A stretch of 64,000 nucleotides of DNA from contig NW_002476559.1 in NCBI RefSeq assembly GCF_000189635.1, forward strand, positions 1-64,000. The letters are read 5' to 3'. The notes under the pieces were generated by a model. The model was not told where the DNA came from. It ran no database searches and saw only the letters and a list, made by a program, of their open reading frames with translations. The stretch is from Tetrahymena thermophila SB210. Taxonomy: Eukaryota > Ciliophora > Oligohymenophorea > Hymenostomatida > Tetrahymenidae. Position 1 is the first letter of the stretch; each line of letters begins with the position of its first letter. The position numbers and the translations under genes were made by a program. This document shows positions 1 through 11,877 of this stretch, one piece after another.

Positions 1-96
1 GAAAGAATTGGATTTATTGAAATTAAATCTATTAGCAACGTTAAACATTCTATTTATAGTTTTCACACTAGATTAAAATTTTTAGACACTAGATGA
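1..96 (+). CDS. Possible 3' end of a plus-strand gene
   Basis: Frame 1 is open from the window edge for 31 codons and ends at TGA 94-96. The tail is mixed (it ends in LDTR) and shows no motif. Only TGA stops here, so 31 open codons are weak evidence. If real, this gene would converge with the kinase gene next to it, with about 25 bases between the two stops. It may simply be chance. Confidence 0.2.
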   Translation, partial: ERIGFIEIKSISNVKHSIYSFHTRLKFLDTR

Positions 97-121
97 TTAT
101 ATTTAAGGCGAAGGAGAGTCA

Positions 122-2168
122 TCAGAGCTTTAATCTATTTGAAGACTATTGCCTTTCTAAATCTTTAGCCTAATTTTATTTTATTTTGTTTTTATTATTT
201 ATTTAAAACTTTTAATAGCATTATTTATTTAATTTAAGCTAAAAAATTTACTTTGGCAGATCATCGTCTTTTTGGGTACATACTAACTTTCTTTCCTCTT
301 CATTGAGTAAGTTGGTAAGTTTGATAAGAATATCATCTGCAGAAGGTCTCTTATCAGGGTTATTATCAAGCATTTACTTTATCAGCTTTTGTACTGTATA
401 TTTAATTAATTAATTATTATAAAAAATATTAATCAAATTTTAATTAAGATCTTATCTATAAATAAATAAATTAATAAATAAATAAATTACCTTAAATTGG
501 TACTGTTTTAAATTCTTCACTGAAAAAATTAGACTTCTAGTTTAAATATTCTACTTATGATGTCAAGGATTATTGATATGTCTTTCCTGCAACCCTAATT
601 TTAAAAGAATCTCTTTGAATTATAAATAATTTTATTTAGTAATTACAGCCTATAAAAGATTGAACCACAAGAATAAATGTCACATTTAGTGGTAATATCC
701 TTTTGATTGTTAGCAAAAGCAACTTCTGGAGCTTAAAATCCATTTGGATCTGAGTCAAAAGGAATAATTTCATCACCAATCTTTATAAAAAAAAAAATTA
801 TTATCAAAAATTAATTAGGGCGATGCATTTTAAAATAGAAAAATTTTAAATTTATTCGCTTATCACGCATAAATAAATAAATATTGCATCTGAGTAATAA
901 ATATTTTATATTTATTCTTCATTGAAATAAAATTTTGAACTGTAAACAAGAGAAAAATATTTTATTTTTCAATCTCTTTAAATTATTAATCAATCAAATG
1001 AATCAAAACATTAGTAATTAATTTTGATTTTTAATCTACCTTAAGTGAATATAATATTGTGTGCGTTAGTTATTACTACTTAAATTAATAAATGAAATAT
1101 TTTAAATTACACGTTGAAAATCTCTAGTGCAAGTAATTAGAAGATTGTATGAGTTGTTATACTTAAATTAGATTGATTCTAAATTCAAGTTTCGAACAAT
1201 TATGTTATTAGAGTGCAAATATTTCAAGGCTTAGCATATTTGCTCTATTATCACGCAGACTTCTTACAATGTTAAACTCTTTGTTACCCTCAATTTATCA
1301 CTGAGTTTTTTTCCTTCAAAGTTTTAAACTACAATTTTATAGGTATTATCAGATTCAAAGTAATCTATCCCTTATATAATTAGCTTGTGGTTCAATGTTC
1401 TAAGCATCTTCACTTCATTGAAAAACTATTTCTAATTTATTACAAAAGAATTATTGATTGATTGATTGTTTAATTGATTGAAAGATGAATAAATAATTTG
1501 TGGTTTTTAAACTAATCAAATTAATTAATTACCTTTTCTTTTGCTATATTAACTTTATTTTTTTAATAATTTCTTGAGATATAAGTAGAGCCATCAGATT
1601 TTCTTATTACTTGAGTTATCTAAAATAAGTAACAACAACAAAAAATGGTAAATAAATCATAGCTATTAAAATTTATAATATACCTAAACATTTTAATCTT
1701 GGGAAATAGGCTTCTAGAGGGTGTAATAGTTGTAGAAGTCAAGTTTAAAAATGTATTATTTGAGATACTCGTCAATTATGTCTTTATTATCATATTCTAT
1801 CTACACGTAGGACTATTTAGGATACTTGTTGAACTAAATAAAGCACTGCCTCGTCTCGTCATCAATTATCATTTAGTAGGTTATCTTATCATTAAGCTAC
1901 AAAAATACTATGTTTTAAGTTCCCTGTTAAATAAATTTTTATCAAAATAAATACTTGAACTAATACTTGTTCTCATAATGTTTACTTTACAAAATTGTAT
2001 TTTATTTTCATGCAGCCTGAGGTGTCCTGAACCGTGTAAACTCTCAAAAGGTTCAAGGCTATTTGAAATTTCTGCCTTAAAAGAGCTAGCATTTTAGTTT
2101 ATTTCATCTAAATGCGGTTAGCATTTTACCCATATGTTACCAACCTTAGGGCTATTTGCAGCAGACAT
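122..2168 (-). CDS. Protein kinase paralogue 1, predicted pseudokinase
   Basis: Minus-strand gene with start ATG 2166-2168 and stop TGA 122-124. Exons are about 2168-1986, 1923-1684, 1619-1533, 1431-1036 and two or more to the end. The start is supported by alignment with the two downstream paralogues (WVK near residue 13, then a G-LRLHENKI strand). The kinase fold is clear: an EVKMLRTLNH helix, an ALKYLHSNNI segment before the catalytic loop, QAPE for APE, and a C-terminal DKRPSADDIL. However, the HRDLKPEN loop reads VRNLNLES, so catalytic Asp, Lys and Asn are all lost. The position of DFG reads DFQ. The Gly-rich loop is degraded, while a Lys in IAK may replace the VAIK lysine. A catalytically dead scaffold or regulator of its neighbours is the likely role; that is inference. 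Confidence 0.8.
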
Positions 2169-3316
2169 GAAATTAAAAACTGTATTTGTTTTATTTATTT
2201 GTTTGTTTGTTTATTTGTTTGATTAAATTTATATGCTTTTGCTTTATGAAATAATTTGTTTATCAATAATTAAAAATAATAATAATAATAATTCTTAACA
2301 AATAGTTAATCATCTTATTTTTATCTGCCTTTCTTCTTTATTTAAAATGTTACCAGTAACTTCTACTTTGGCTTAAAAGAGAAAAGTATTGATTTTAACA
2401 ACGGACAGCTTTTATTATTTTTAAATAATATATAGATAGATAGATGGATTGATTGATTGATTGATATATTAATTGATTGATTGATGGTGGAAAGAAAGAA
2501 AGACTGATAGTAAGATAAATCATTTTTAAGATACTATTTAAAATTTTAGCAAAAAGATGATGAAAAATATGTTTTCTTCTTTTAATTATCAAAGATTTTA
2601 TTCAATTTAAACAATCAATTATGGTAAAAACCATGTTTATTTAATAAATAAATAGATCAAGTTTTAAGACAATATCTAATTAATTAATTGCAAAAAATAA
2701 AAAATATATAATCAAAAAGTAATATTTCTTCTTTCTTTTATCCTAATGAATTTAAATGTATACAACATGGATCGATATAAAGTTAAAATATTTTTATTAA
2801 GAATATATAAAAGTATGTTTGCTTATTTACTTATTTATTTATTTGTTGTTTTTTTGTTCATTTGTTTAATTAATTTATTCATTTGTAAAATTGCAGATTA
2901 ATTATAATTAATTTTTGTTAATTTTGAGCCAATCAACTTTTATGAAGTTAAAGTGGATTAAAAGATATAATTAAATGTAAGTTTAAAATTATTAAATGAC
3001 TCATTCTTTCATGCATGTACTAGTTGAAAATTCAAATTATATAATCACTGTTCTATTATTTACTGAAAGTCTTAATAAAAGTTGAATTTTAAATTTTGCC
3101 AATGAGAGCACTCATAAGACAGATGGATTTGCTGGTTAATCAATTAATTGATAATTAGATAGATAAATCATCACCTTAATTCAGATATAAAAGAACTTTT
3201 TTGTGTAAACTAAGATATATTCTTCATATTGTCAACTTAATCTCTGAATGTTTAAGCTACTGATTTTTTTAGGCTAAATTTTACACTTGTACTAGATTTT
3301 CGCAGATAACTCGCAT
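2169..3316. other. Intergenic, AT-rich
   Basis: This is the spacer between the start of kinase paralogue 1 and the stop of paralogue 2. It holds GATA/GATT microsatellites near 2433-2485 and TTTG runs near 2190-2220. I see no gene; it should contain the promoter of paralogue 1. Confidence 0.6.
2433..2485. repeat. GATA/GATT microsatellite
   Basis: Imperfect tetranucleotide repeats of TAGA followed by TTGA, lying upstream of the pseudokinase gene. Confidence 0.8.
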
Positions 3317-5393
3317 TCATTTTTAAGATTGGGCTGCAATTAGGCGATTATTGCTTTTGAAATTTCGTTAAAGGGCTGTTAATTTTAGATTTTTTTACAG
3401 GACTTTTTAACTCTGTTTCAAAATTTAGCAAGTCTTCTACTTTTTCCTTATAAGTCCTTCCAATCCTAAATTATTCAGAAGATTCTGTTCTTACGCTTAC
3501 GCTGGAATTATATTAAGTTATTGCTGAGCTCGAGAATAAATTTCTTCTATCAGAATTTTATTTTGGGGAAGCAAATGTTTAAATTTATGAGCTTGTACTT
3601 TGCTTACTATTGAAACTACTTTTGAAGCTCCTATAATAAATTAATGAAAAAATATAAATTGATTTTAAATAAAAAATATATGTTTATTATTTTACTTTTA
3701 TGATAAACTATTTATTTAATTGTTGCAAAAATACTGATCATCGTCTCCTTCTAAATTATAAAATCCAGATAAAAGAGCTTATTCAGCAGATATTCTTTTA
3801 ACTGGGTTTATTTGTAGCATGCCCTTTATGATTTTTTAAACTATTAATTTACAAAATTTTAATAAATAAACCAAATATTTTCACATGTAAATAAATACTT
3901 TATAAGGGATATTAAGCTATCTGTGAAGACGATAAATCTATTTTAAATTTTTTATTTTCAATAAGAGTTTGTTCAACTGTTTTTCCGCTGAAAAGAGGTT
4001 TTCCAGCAACTCTTTATTAAATTAAAAAAAATAATTACAATGATAAAAAGATAGATAAAAATAATTATTTTTACAATCTGTAAAAGAGCAAACCACATGA
4101 GAACATATCAGTTTTTACTCCACAATCTTTGCCATCCCTTGAATTCAAAACTTCTGGAGCAATATATCCTGGTGACCCGCATTTAGGTAAAACAAAGTCT
4201 TAATAAAGCTTTTTATAAAATAATATTTACAATTTATTCAAAAACAAACCCTTTAAAAAATTAATTTATAAATTATTCATTCAAATTATTTTTTAAATCA
4301 ATTTTTTATTTTGAAAAAATATTTTAGAAAATTTTTATTTAAAAATTAATTAAAAATGTTTATTTACATCTTATGCAAATCCGATATCAGCTATAACAAT
4401 TTCAAACGAGTTGGGATCTTTCAGTAATATGTTTTCAGGTTTTAAATCTCTATGCATAATATTTAATGAGTGAATGTACTAGAGTCCTTATAAAATTTAT
4501 TGCATGATAAAACAAGCATCTGCCAATTTAATTGATTTAATCTACTACAACCTACATTCTAAAGTTTTACCGCTGTAATACTCTAAGACAATTTTATATG
4601 CATTATCAGTTTCAAAGTATTCTACTCCTTTCAATATGTTTTTATGCTCAAGTCTGCGCAACAAATTTATCTCATTCATCAATTCTCTCTATTTAATTTA
4701 AAATGAAAGATTCGTTATTTTTTAGCCTAATCAAATACTTACTTTGTTTTATAAGCTACTATTAACTCTGTTCTTAGATATGTTTTTTACAGCAAATTTT
4801 TTTCCAGTTACTTTGTGTCTTGCCAATGAGACCTGTTTTTATTATTATAATCAAATAATTAATTAGTTTTTTTAAATTTGAATGAAATTTTTTTGAAATT
4901 TTACCTGTGAGTAAGTTCCATTTCCAATTAGATCTATTATATCATAAGAAGAATAAAAGTCGTTCTTAAAAATTATTTTGTTGAGTTAATGATCAACAAG
5001 GGCTATTTCTTGTTCAGACATTACAATATAAGTATGAATTTAATTTTTTTAAAATTTTATGTAGTTAATTCCCTTAGCTCTATCAAAATAAGTGTTATAT
5101 TAAATTTCTTCATTGAGTTAGATAAAACAGACGTTTGTTTCTTACTATTTTTTTTAATAAAAGATAAAATTAGAAAATGTTTTAATTTAAATAAAATATT
5201 TCGAATTTTAAATTATCTTTTTAATTATTACAATGCAGTAAATTAATTTCTGTTCATATATTTTTAAAACTCCATTTTAATTTTAGTCCTAAGAATTTTC
5301 TAAGCTATCACAAATATAAGCTGAAACATGGAAAAGCTCTTTTTCAGCATCCAATGATGGAATTGTTTTTACCCAAAAACTATGTTTGTTCAT
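3317..5393 (-). CDS. Protein kinase paralogue 2 (Ser/Thr type, active motifs)
   Basis: Minus-strand gene with start ATG 5391-5393 (protein begins MNKHSFWVKTIP) and stop TGA 3317-3319. Exon 1 runs about 5393-4905 without interruption. Exon 2 starts near 4832 and several more follow; a late intron lies around 3635-3700. The N-terminal 165 residues match the other two array members and resemble an all-beta domain; a PH-like fold is only a guess. The kinase part has IGNGTYSQV (Gly-rich loop), FAVK, IMHRDLKPEN, then DIG in place of DFG, and ends KRISAEQALLSGF. A basic, Q-rich tail of about 110 residues follows. All catalytic residues are present, so it is probably an active Ser/Thr kinase. The substrate is unknown. 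Confidence 0.85.
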
Positions 5394-7257
5394 TGTTACT
5401 TATTTAAATTTTGAATATTATTGCTATTATTGGTTATAAATTTTGAATTCTAAATTATTTTTTTTATAAATATAAATTATCTTAATCTTAATTTGAGTTT
5501 TCTTTATTTAAAAACTCTGAAATAGAAAATAATTTAATGAAATAAAAATTATTAGATGCAGGAATAGAAATTAATTTTTATAAATTTCGAGTTCAAAATG
5601 TAAGAAAAAAAACTGATTAAATGAAAAATATAAAATAAAAAATTATTTTTATGCTTTTTATTCATTTATTGCTAATTAGATATTTATTCTACTTAAATAA
5701 TATCCAAATAAGCTAATTTATTTCAATCCTTGCTACTAATTAAAAACAATTGAATTTGATAAATAAACGTTGATGTTATATGAATCTAAATATAGCTAGT
5801 AATATTTAATTTGGTGCTTTTGTATATTGAATAAGTGAATATAAAAAATATAATGTGAATAAGAGCTAGCTTTTTAATCTATGATCAAACTACATAAAAA
5901 TCCTTGTAAATAATTTAAAATTGAGAATAGAAAACAAAAATATAAATTTCGATAAGAAATAAATAAATAATAAAAAAGGGCTGGCTATAATTAAAAAACA
6001 AAAGATTTTTATAATAAATTAAAAATTAACAGATAACCAAAAAGTATTTATTTTGCTTATTATTTTTATATAATTCAAAAGTGTATAATTAATAAGAGCT
6101 ATCAAATTGGTTGTAAAGCAAACTCAAAAGTGCTTTAAATATTTAAAAATTTTAGTATTTCATAATAAATTTACATAAAAATAAGCATTTTTTTTCAGAA
6201 TGCATTTAAAGTGATTAAATTGACTAATTTCTTTTATTTTATCTACATTATAAAAGCTATAGAAATACAAACATCTTCATCATTCTCGCCATAAAAATAA
6301 ATATATTAACATTAAATAATGGCCTAATTTTAATTTTAAGAATAATAAAAAATGTTATATTATAGGATTAACTATATTAGCTATGAAATTATAAATTTGC
6401 ATTATAATATGAATTATTTAAAGAATGATTCAAAATAATATTAAGAGCTTCAATTTAATTTCAAATAATTTTAAAAAGCTCTTTTTTGCTTTTGTAAAGT
6501 CTACTTTGAACTAATTTTAAAAAAATGGAATTTAAATACAATTAATTACATCAATTTTTAAATTATTTCAGCTTATCATTTGCTACTTCTTTTTAAATAC
6601 AATAAAATATTTAAAATATTCAAGTTTTCTTTTTTATTCAAATAATTTTTTTAAAAAGTCAAATGACATTTTTTTATAACACTTAAATCATATTGAAAAA
6701 ATTTTATTAATAATTTTTTAAGTAAAAATAATGTCCAAATTATTTGTTTATTTTTGTTAAGTATTTATTTTTTAAGTATTTATTGGTTTATGATTTAATT
6801 AATATGATAGATATTTATTACATATTCTTAAAAAATTATTAAATATAGAAGATATTTAATTTATTTTCTATTTATTATAAAATCAAAAATGAAATAATTA
6901 TATAAATAGTTGATTATGCTTATGTATTATTAAAATATCAGTAGAAAAAAAATTTTTAGGAAATTTATTAAAATTTTTAACTAGTTTTTTTAATATTTAT
7001 AAGGAATTTAATTGAATTTATTAATATATATTGTATGTAAATAAAATTAATTAAAACAAATTTCAATAAAATTAGACATTTTTATCTTTAAAATAAATTT
7101 ATTTTTTGATTTTAACTTTTCGATAAATTTCAATATAATTTTATTTAATTAATTTATTTATTTACAGTGTTATAATTATTATTATTAATGTTCTATTATT
7201 ATTTATTTTTTTTAATTGATGGTTTGAGTTATTTATTATTTTAAGTCAGTGATTTTT
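5394..7257. other. Intergenic, AT-rich
   Basis: Very AT-rich spacer between kinase paralogues 2 and 3. I see no gene, RNA or clear repeat in it. The upstream signals of paralogue 2 should lie near 5400-5600. Confidence 0.6.
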
Positions 7258-9638
7258 TCATTTTGCTGTGTTATGTTTTCCTTAATCTTCTTATAAACTT
7301 TTTTTAGGAAATGTTATCTTATTTCCATCTGATATAATTTTCTTGGCTCCTGTATTAATTGGGCTATCTAGAAGTGTATGGTGATCCAAAAGCTTAATTT
7401 TACTTATTTTTTTAGTGTCAGGGCTTACTTCTTTACTAAATCTTTACTTTGTAGGAGAGTTTTTTCTTTATGACTTAAACTATTCTTCTTTACTTTAAAT
7501 ATGCTTTTTTTATTATTATTCCGTTACTTCTAACGAAGTTTATTTGCAATATTGAGATTTTCTAACATCCTACTTATCTTTATTGGTTGCATTAGAGGTT
7601 GGTGTATTAGGTAAAGAGTTGTTACTACTCATGGAAGAACAAGATCCTTTAGGAGTGTTTATACCATTTAGAGAGTTATTTAACATGCCTAAATTATGTA
7701 TCTAAACAGATTACCTTTATTTGTGAGGATTTTAACTATTTAGTTTTGTATGCTCTATTTAAGTTCCTGTATTTTTTCTTTGATGAAGCTTTGCTCTTAA
7801 AAAAAATTTTTAATTTTAGAGATAAATTTTGAAATTTGGTTATTGCTTTTGATAGCTAAAAAAAATGGAGTTTGAGAATTAAGTAGAATTTAATCGATAA
7901 AGTATTCAACATTGACTAAATATTTAAATCATAACAAGTAAATAATAATGAACAAAATATTTACTTTTATAAGTTTTTGCAAAAATATTATTGTTGTTCT
8001 GCATTGAGTCTATAAAAAAAAGAGTCCAGCGCTTCTTAAGCAGAAATTCTTTTTTCTGGATTAATTTAGAGCATATTTTCAATAACCTTTTATACTGATA
8101 ATTTATGTTAAAAACTATATTAATGAGCATTTAATAAAAGAATTTATTTATTTATTTCTTACTTTACTAGGGTAGTTTTTTAAATTCTGTAGAAGATAAA
8201 TCTATTTTGCACTTTCTATTCTCTTCTAACACTTCTACATGAGATTTACCCTCAAATAGAGGCTAACCCATAACTCTTAATTAAAATGAAGAAAATGTTA
8301 ATAGTAATAATTTTAATCACAAATTTTACAATCTATAAAAGAGACATCCGCAAGAAAAGATGTCACTCTTAACTCCATAGTCAGTGCCAGTAATTGAATT
8401 TAAAATTTCAGGAGCTACATATCCTGGTGTTCCGCATTTTTTAAAAACAAAATTTTCATTCACCTTTTATTATAATATAATATTTAGTAAAACAATCATA
8501 CAAATTTAATGAATTATATTATTTATACATCTTGAGATAGCCCCATGTCACTAATTACTACATCAAATGACTCTTTGTCAAAGAACAAAATATTATCTGG
8601 TTTTAAGTCTCTGTGCATGATATTATTTTAGTGGAGATAAGAAAAGCCTTAAAGAATTTATCTCATCATATCACATATTTAGAATAACGTAAAACCCTTC
8701 GATTTCTCAAGTTTTTACTCCAGCGAACCTCCTTCGTAGTAATGCAGCACGAGTTTGTATTAGCTTTCAGTCTAAAAGAACTCATATGACTTTACAACCT
8801 TTTCATGGTTGATCCTGCGGAGAAGATTTATTTCGTTCATCAGCTCTTTCTTTTATATGAAAAAAAATAATAATTAAAATGTTTAAAAATACTTTTAACT
8901 AAAGTTCTCAAAAAAAAGTCCTACCTTACTTTACTCATTTTATACAACCCTATTTTTTTAAATCGATTTTACTGCATAATTTTTGCTGTCTCTTTTATTT
9001 TTTGCTAAAGTAACCTAGAAATTTATAAAGAGAAGTCTGTATGTATTAATTTAAATTTTTAGGCAAAATGAATGTATTAATTAATAATTGAATAAAAGCT
9101 ACTTATGAAAAGCTACCATTTCCAACAAAACTTATGACTTCGTAGCTATCTGAAAAATCCTACTTAAAAATTATGTTTTTGAGTAGTTTATCAACTTAGT
9201 CTAGAGCATCTGGACTCATCTTTACAAAAGTTTCTTTTCCAAATTTGCTCAGCTTCAAGTAGCATGCGTCATCATTGTACAAAGTAGAATAAGTTAATTA
9301 TTCTAAAATTTTTATGAATGCAGTAACAAATCCTTGCTAAATATTTATAAAAAATATTTATCGATAAACATAAAATTGTAAACTCAAAAAAAAATAAATA
9401 TTTATCTTTTTAGTTCATTCTATTTTTTATAAAACAATATATTTACCTAAGAAAATGTTATTTTTTCTTAATTGACTCTAATGAAGCCTTCTCCAAAAAC
9501 AGATGAGAATGGGTCTTTAGAGTCAGAAATCTATCCTGCAAATTAAACAGTATCTTGATCATAATCTTTACAATTATTACAAACAGTCCATACTTAAGGA
9601 TTAGCATGATTGTTCTGAGTAATCGTTTAGCTTTACAT
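7258..9638 (-). CDS. Protein kinase paralogue 3 (Ser/Thr type, active motifs)
   Basis: Minus-strand gene with start ATG 9636-9638 and stop TGA 7258-7260. The N-terminal domain aligns with paralogues 1 and 2 (VWTVCNNC, then GEGFIRVNQEKITF, an intron, and a DDACYLKLSKFG strand). The kinase part has FVGNGSFSQV, a YAVK lysine, IMHRDLKPDN, DMG in place of DFG, and KRISAQEALDSFF near the end. The tail is long, Ser/Lys/Gln-rich and likely disordered. A predicted 26-base intron in the tail joins two open frames in the correct phase. Catalytic residues are intact, so activity is expected. With its two neighbours it forms a head-to-tail array made by tandem duplication. Confidence 0.85.
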
Positions 9639-11877
9639 ACTCAATAATTTTTATGAGACTTGCTTTCTTGTTATTTCTACTTTCAATATTAGATTAATTT
9701 TGTGATTTCTTTTTAATTAAATTTTGTAAAAAAACTAATAAGGTTTATCAAGAAATAATATACTAATTAACATAATTGTGTTGCTAATAAAACTTAACTG
9801 GAGCAACTTAAATAACTGGTATACATAATTATAAAATTAATTACTATATAAAAACATAAAAAAAGAATCACAAATCCAGCCAATCAGAATAGATAATTAT
9901 ATTTATTTTAATTATTTATAGTGATGTTTTTTTTCCCTCTGTAGAATTTGTTTTTTTATCGTTTTTAAAATTTATTTTGATCTCTAATATTTCTAACTAA
10001 AAATACTATCTTTATCTTTCAAAAATAATTTTTTTAAATCTAATATAAAATTCTGATACAACAAAATAATTACTTCTTACCAAAAATTTAAAAATAACTT
10101 TATATACATTTTAAATTAATTTATCAATTGGTTTTATATTTCAGAAAATATTCATTTTTAAAACATTTAAACTAATATGCTTTGTATTTATTCGTTAAAA
10201 GCTTTGCTTTCTGATCTTTATTATTATTAGCACTAACAATAAAATCTCTATTCAGTTATCTCAGTTAGGATAATTAGTAAAAAGTTTCTAACTAGTCTTT
10301 TAAAATTTAAATATTTAGAAGATACAATTTAAATTGTCATTCATATATTTTTTTACTTTTTTCTAAATAAATAAAAATTAAATTTAAATATTTTTATGTA
10401 TAATGATTGGAATTTGAGAATATTTTAGTAAATTTTAATAACTTTTTAGTCTCTATTAAAAACTTAGAAAAGTATAAATCTTTAATTTTTTTTAATTTCA
10501 GTTAACTTTTGACTTACGAATATTTTTTTATTATATATAAATTTGAGGGGTAGATAAAAAAATACATATTTAAGAGTAGATATAAAATATTGAAATAAGA
10601 GGATAGGTGTGAGTATCTCAACTAATACTTAATAAAAATTTTTCTTAAATTTTCAATTCACTTTAAAAGTGAATTATGAAATTAAGTATGAATATGTAAT
10701 TACTCATTAATTGCTCATAAAAATAAGGAAAAAAGAGTGCTTTTTATAAGAATCTGAAAGAATGGATTTCTAAAATATCGCTCTTATTGATGAAGTCCCT
10801 TTTTTTATACTGAAACTTTAATAAGCTTGATTCATAGCATGGAGGATAAAACTGTCAAATGGAAACAAAATCAATATAATTTTAGATTAATTCATTTCAT
10901 AGCATGCATTAGCTTTAAGGAGATCAATATATACATTTCAGATAATAAAGAAAAAATATTAGTAAACTGAAAAATAAAATAAAATAATTAAGATATGTAC
11001 CACAATAGTATTTATTTACTATTGTTTATAGAAAAGAGTCAAGTATTTTTTTTATTTATATAATAAATTATAATAGTTTTAATATAAATTGAATTAATTA
11101 TTGAAACAAACGTATAAAATATTTTTTAATATTAATTTTTAGTTTTTTATTTATTTGTGCATTTACTTATTAAAATAAAAAAATAAAGGATAGCTGTATT
11201 TTTTTTCTTAAAAGTGCTTAGTAATTTAGTAATAATTAAAGAGTGTTTGTTTGTTTGTTTTAATTAAAAATATTCACCTCTACCTACATTTATTAAAGTT
11301 CAAATTAAAATATTTGGAAATTTTTTAGACTTTTATTTAATTATCTATATTAATTTTTGAATAGAGTAGAAAAATAAATGAATATAGAATAAAAATAATC
11401 GCCTAATTGAATAAGAATCAGTATAACCTTGTCACATTTTTTTATTTGTAGCTAATACGAATTCATCAAAATTCAAAAATTTAATATAAAACCTAATGTA
11501 ATAAAAAAATGGTTAGGAAGTATTTACCTTAAAATAAAAGTAGAATTCACTTATTTAAGAAAAATACTGATACAATTTCTTTTAATATAAAAGAAAAGTG
11601 GGTGCTAAAGCCTTTTTGTATTAGTATTTTAACTAAAAATTGGAATCTGTTTACTATCATGGTTTTTAATGTAGAGATAGATAAATTGTATTTAATTTAA
11701 TAAATATCAAAATCATTCAGATTTATTTGATTGTTTTGCAAAAATAAAAGCGATCAATTAAAAGATATAGAGATCAGCAAAGTGATTTGTTCCCTAAATT
11801 TCAATTGAAGCATACATTGTATAATGAATACAAAATCAGATGTTTAAAATAGTAAAATCTAGCAGAATCAATAAAAA
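9639..11877. other. Intergenic, AT-rich
   Basis: Divergent spacer between kinase paralogue 3 (minus) and the channel gene (plus), so it should hold both promoters. It contains a short GTTT run near 11245-11260. I see no gene. Confidence 0.6.
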
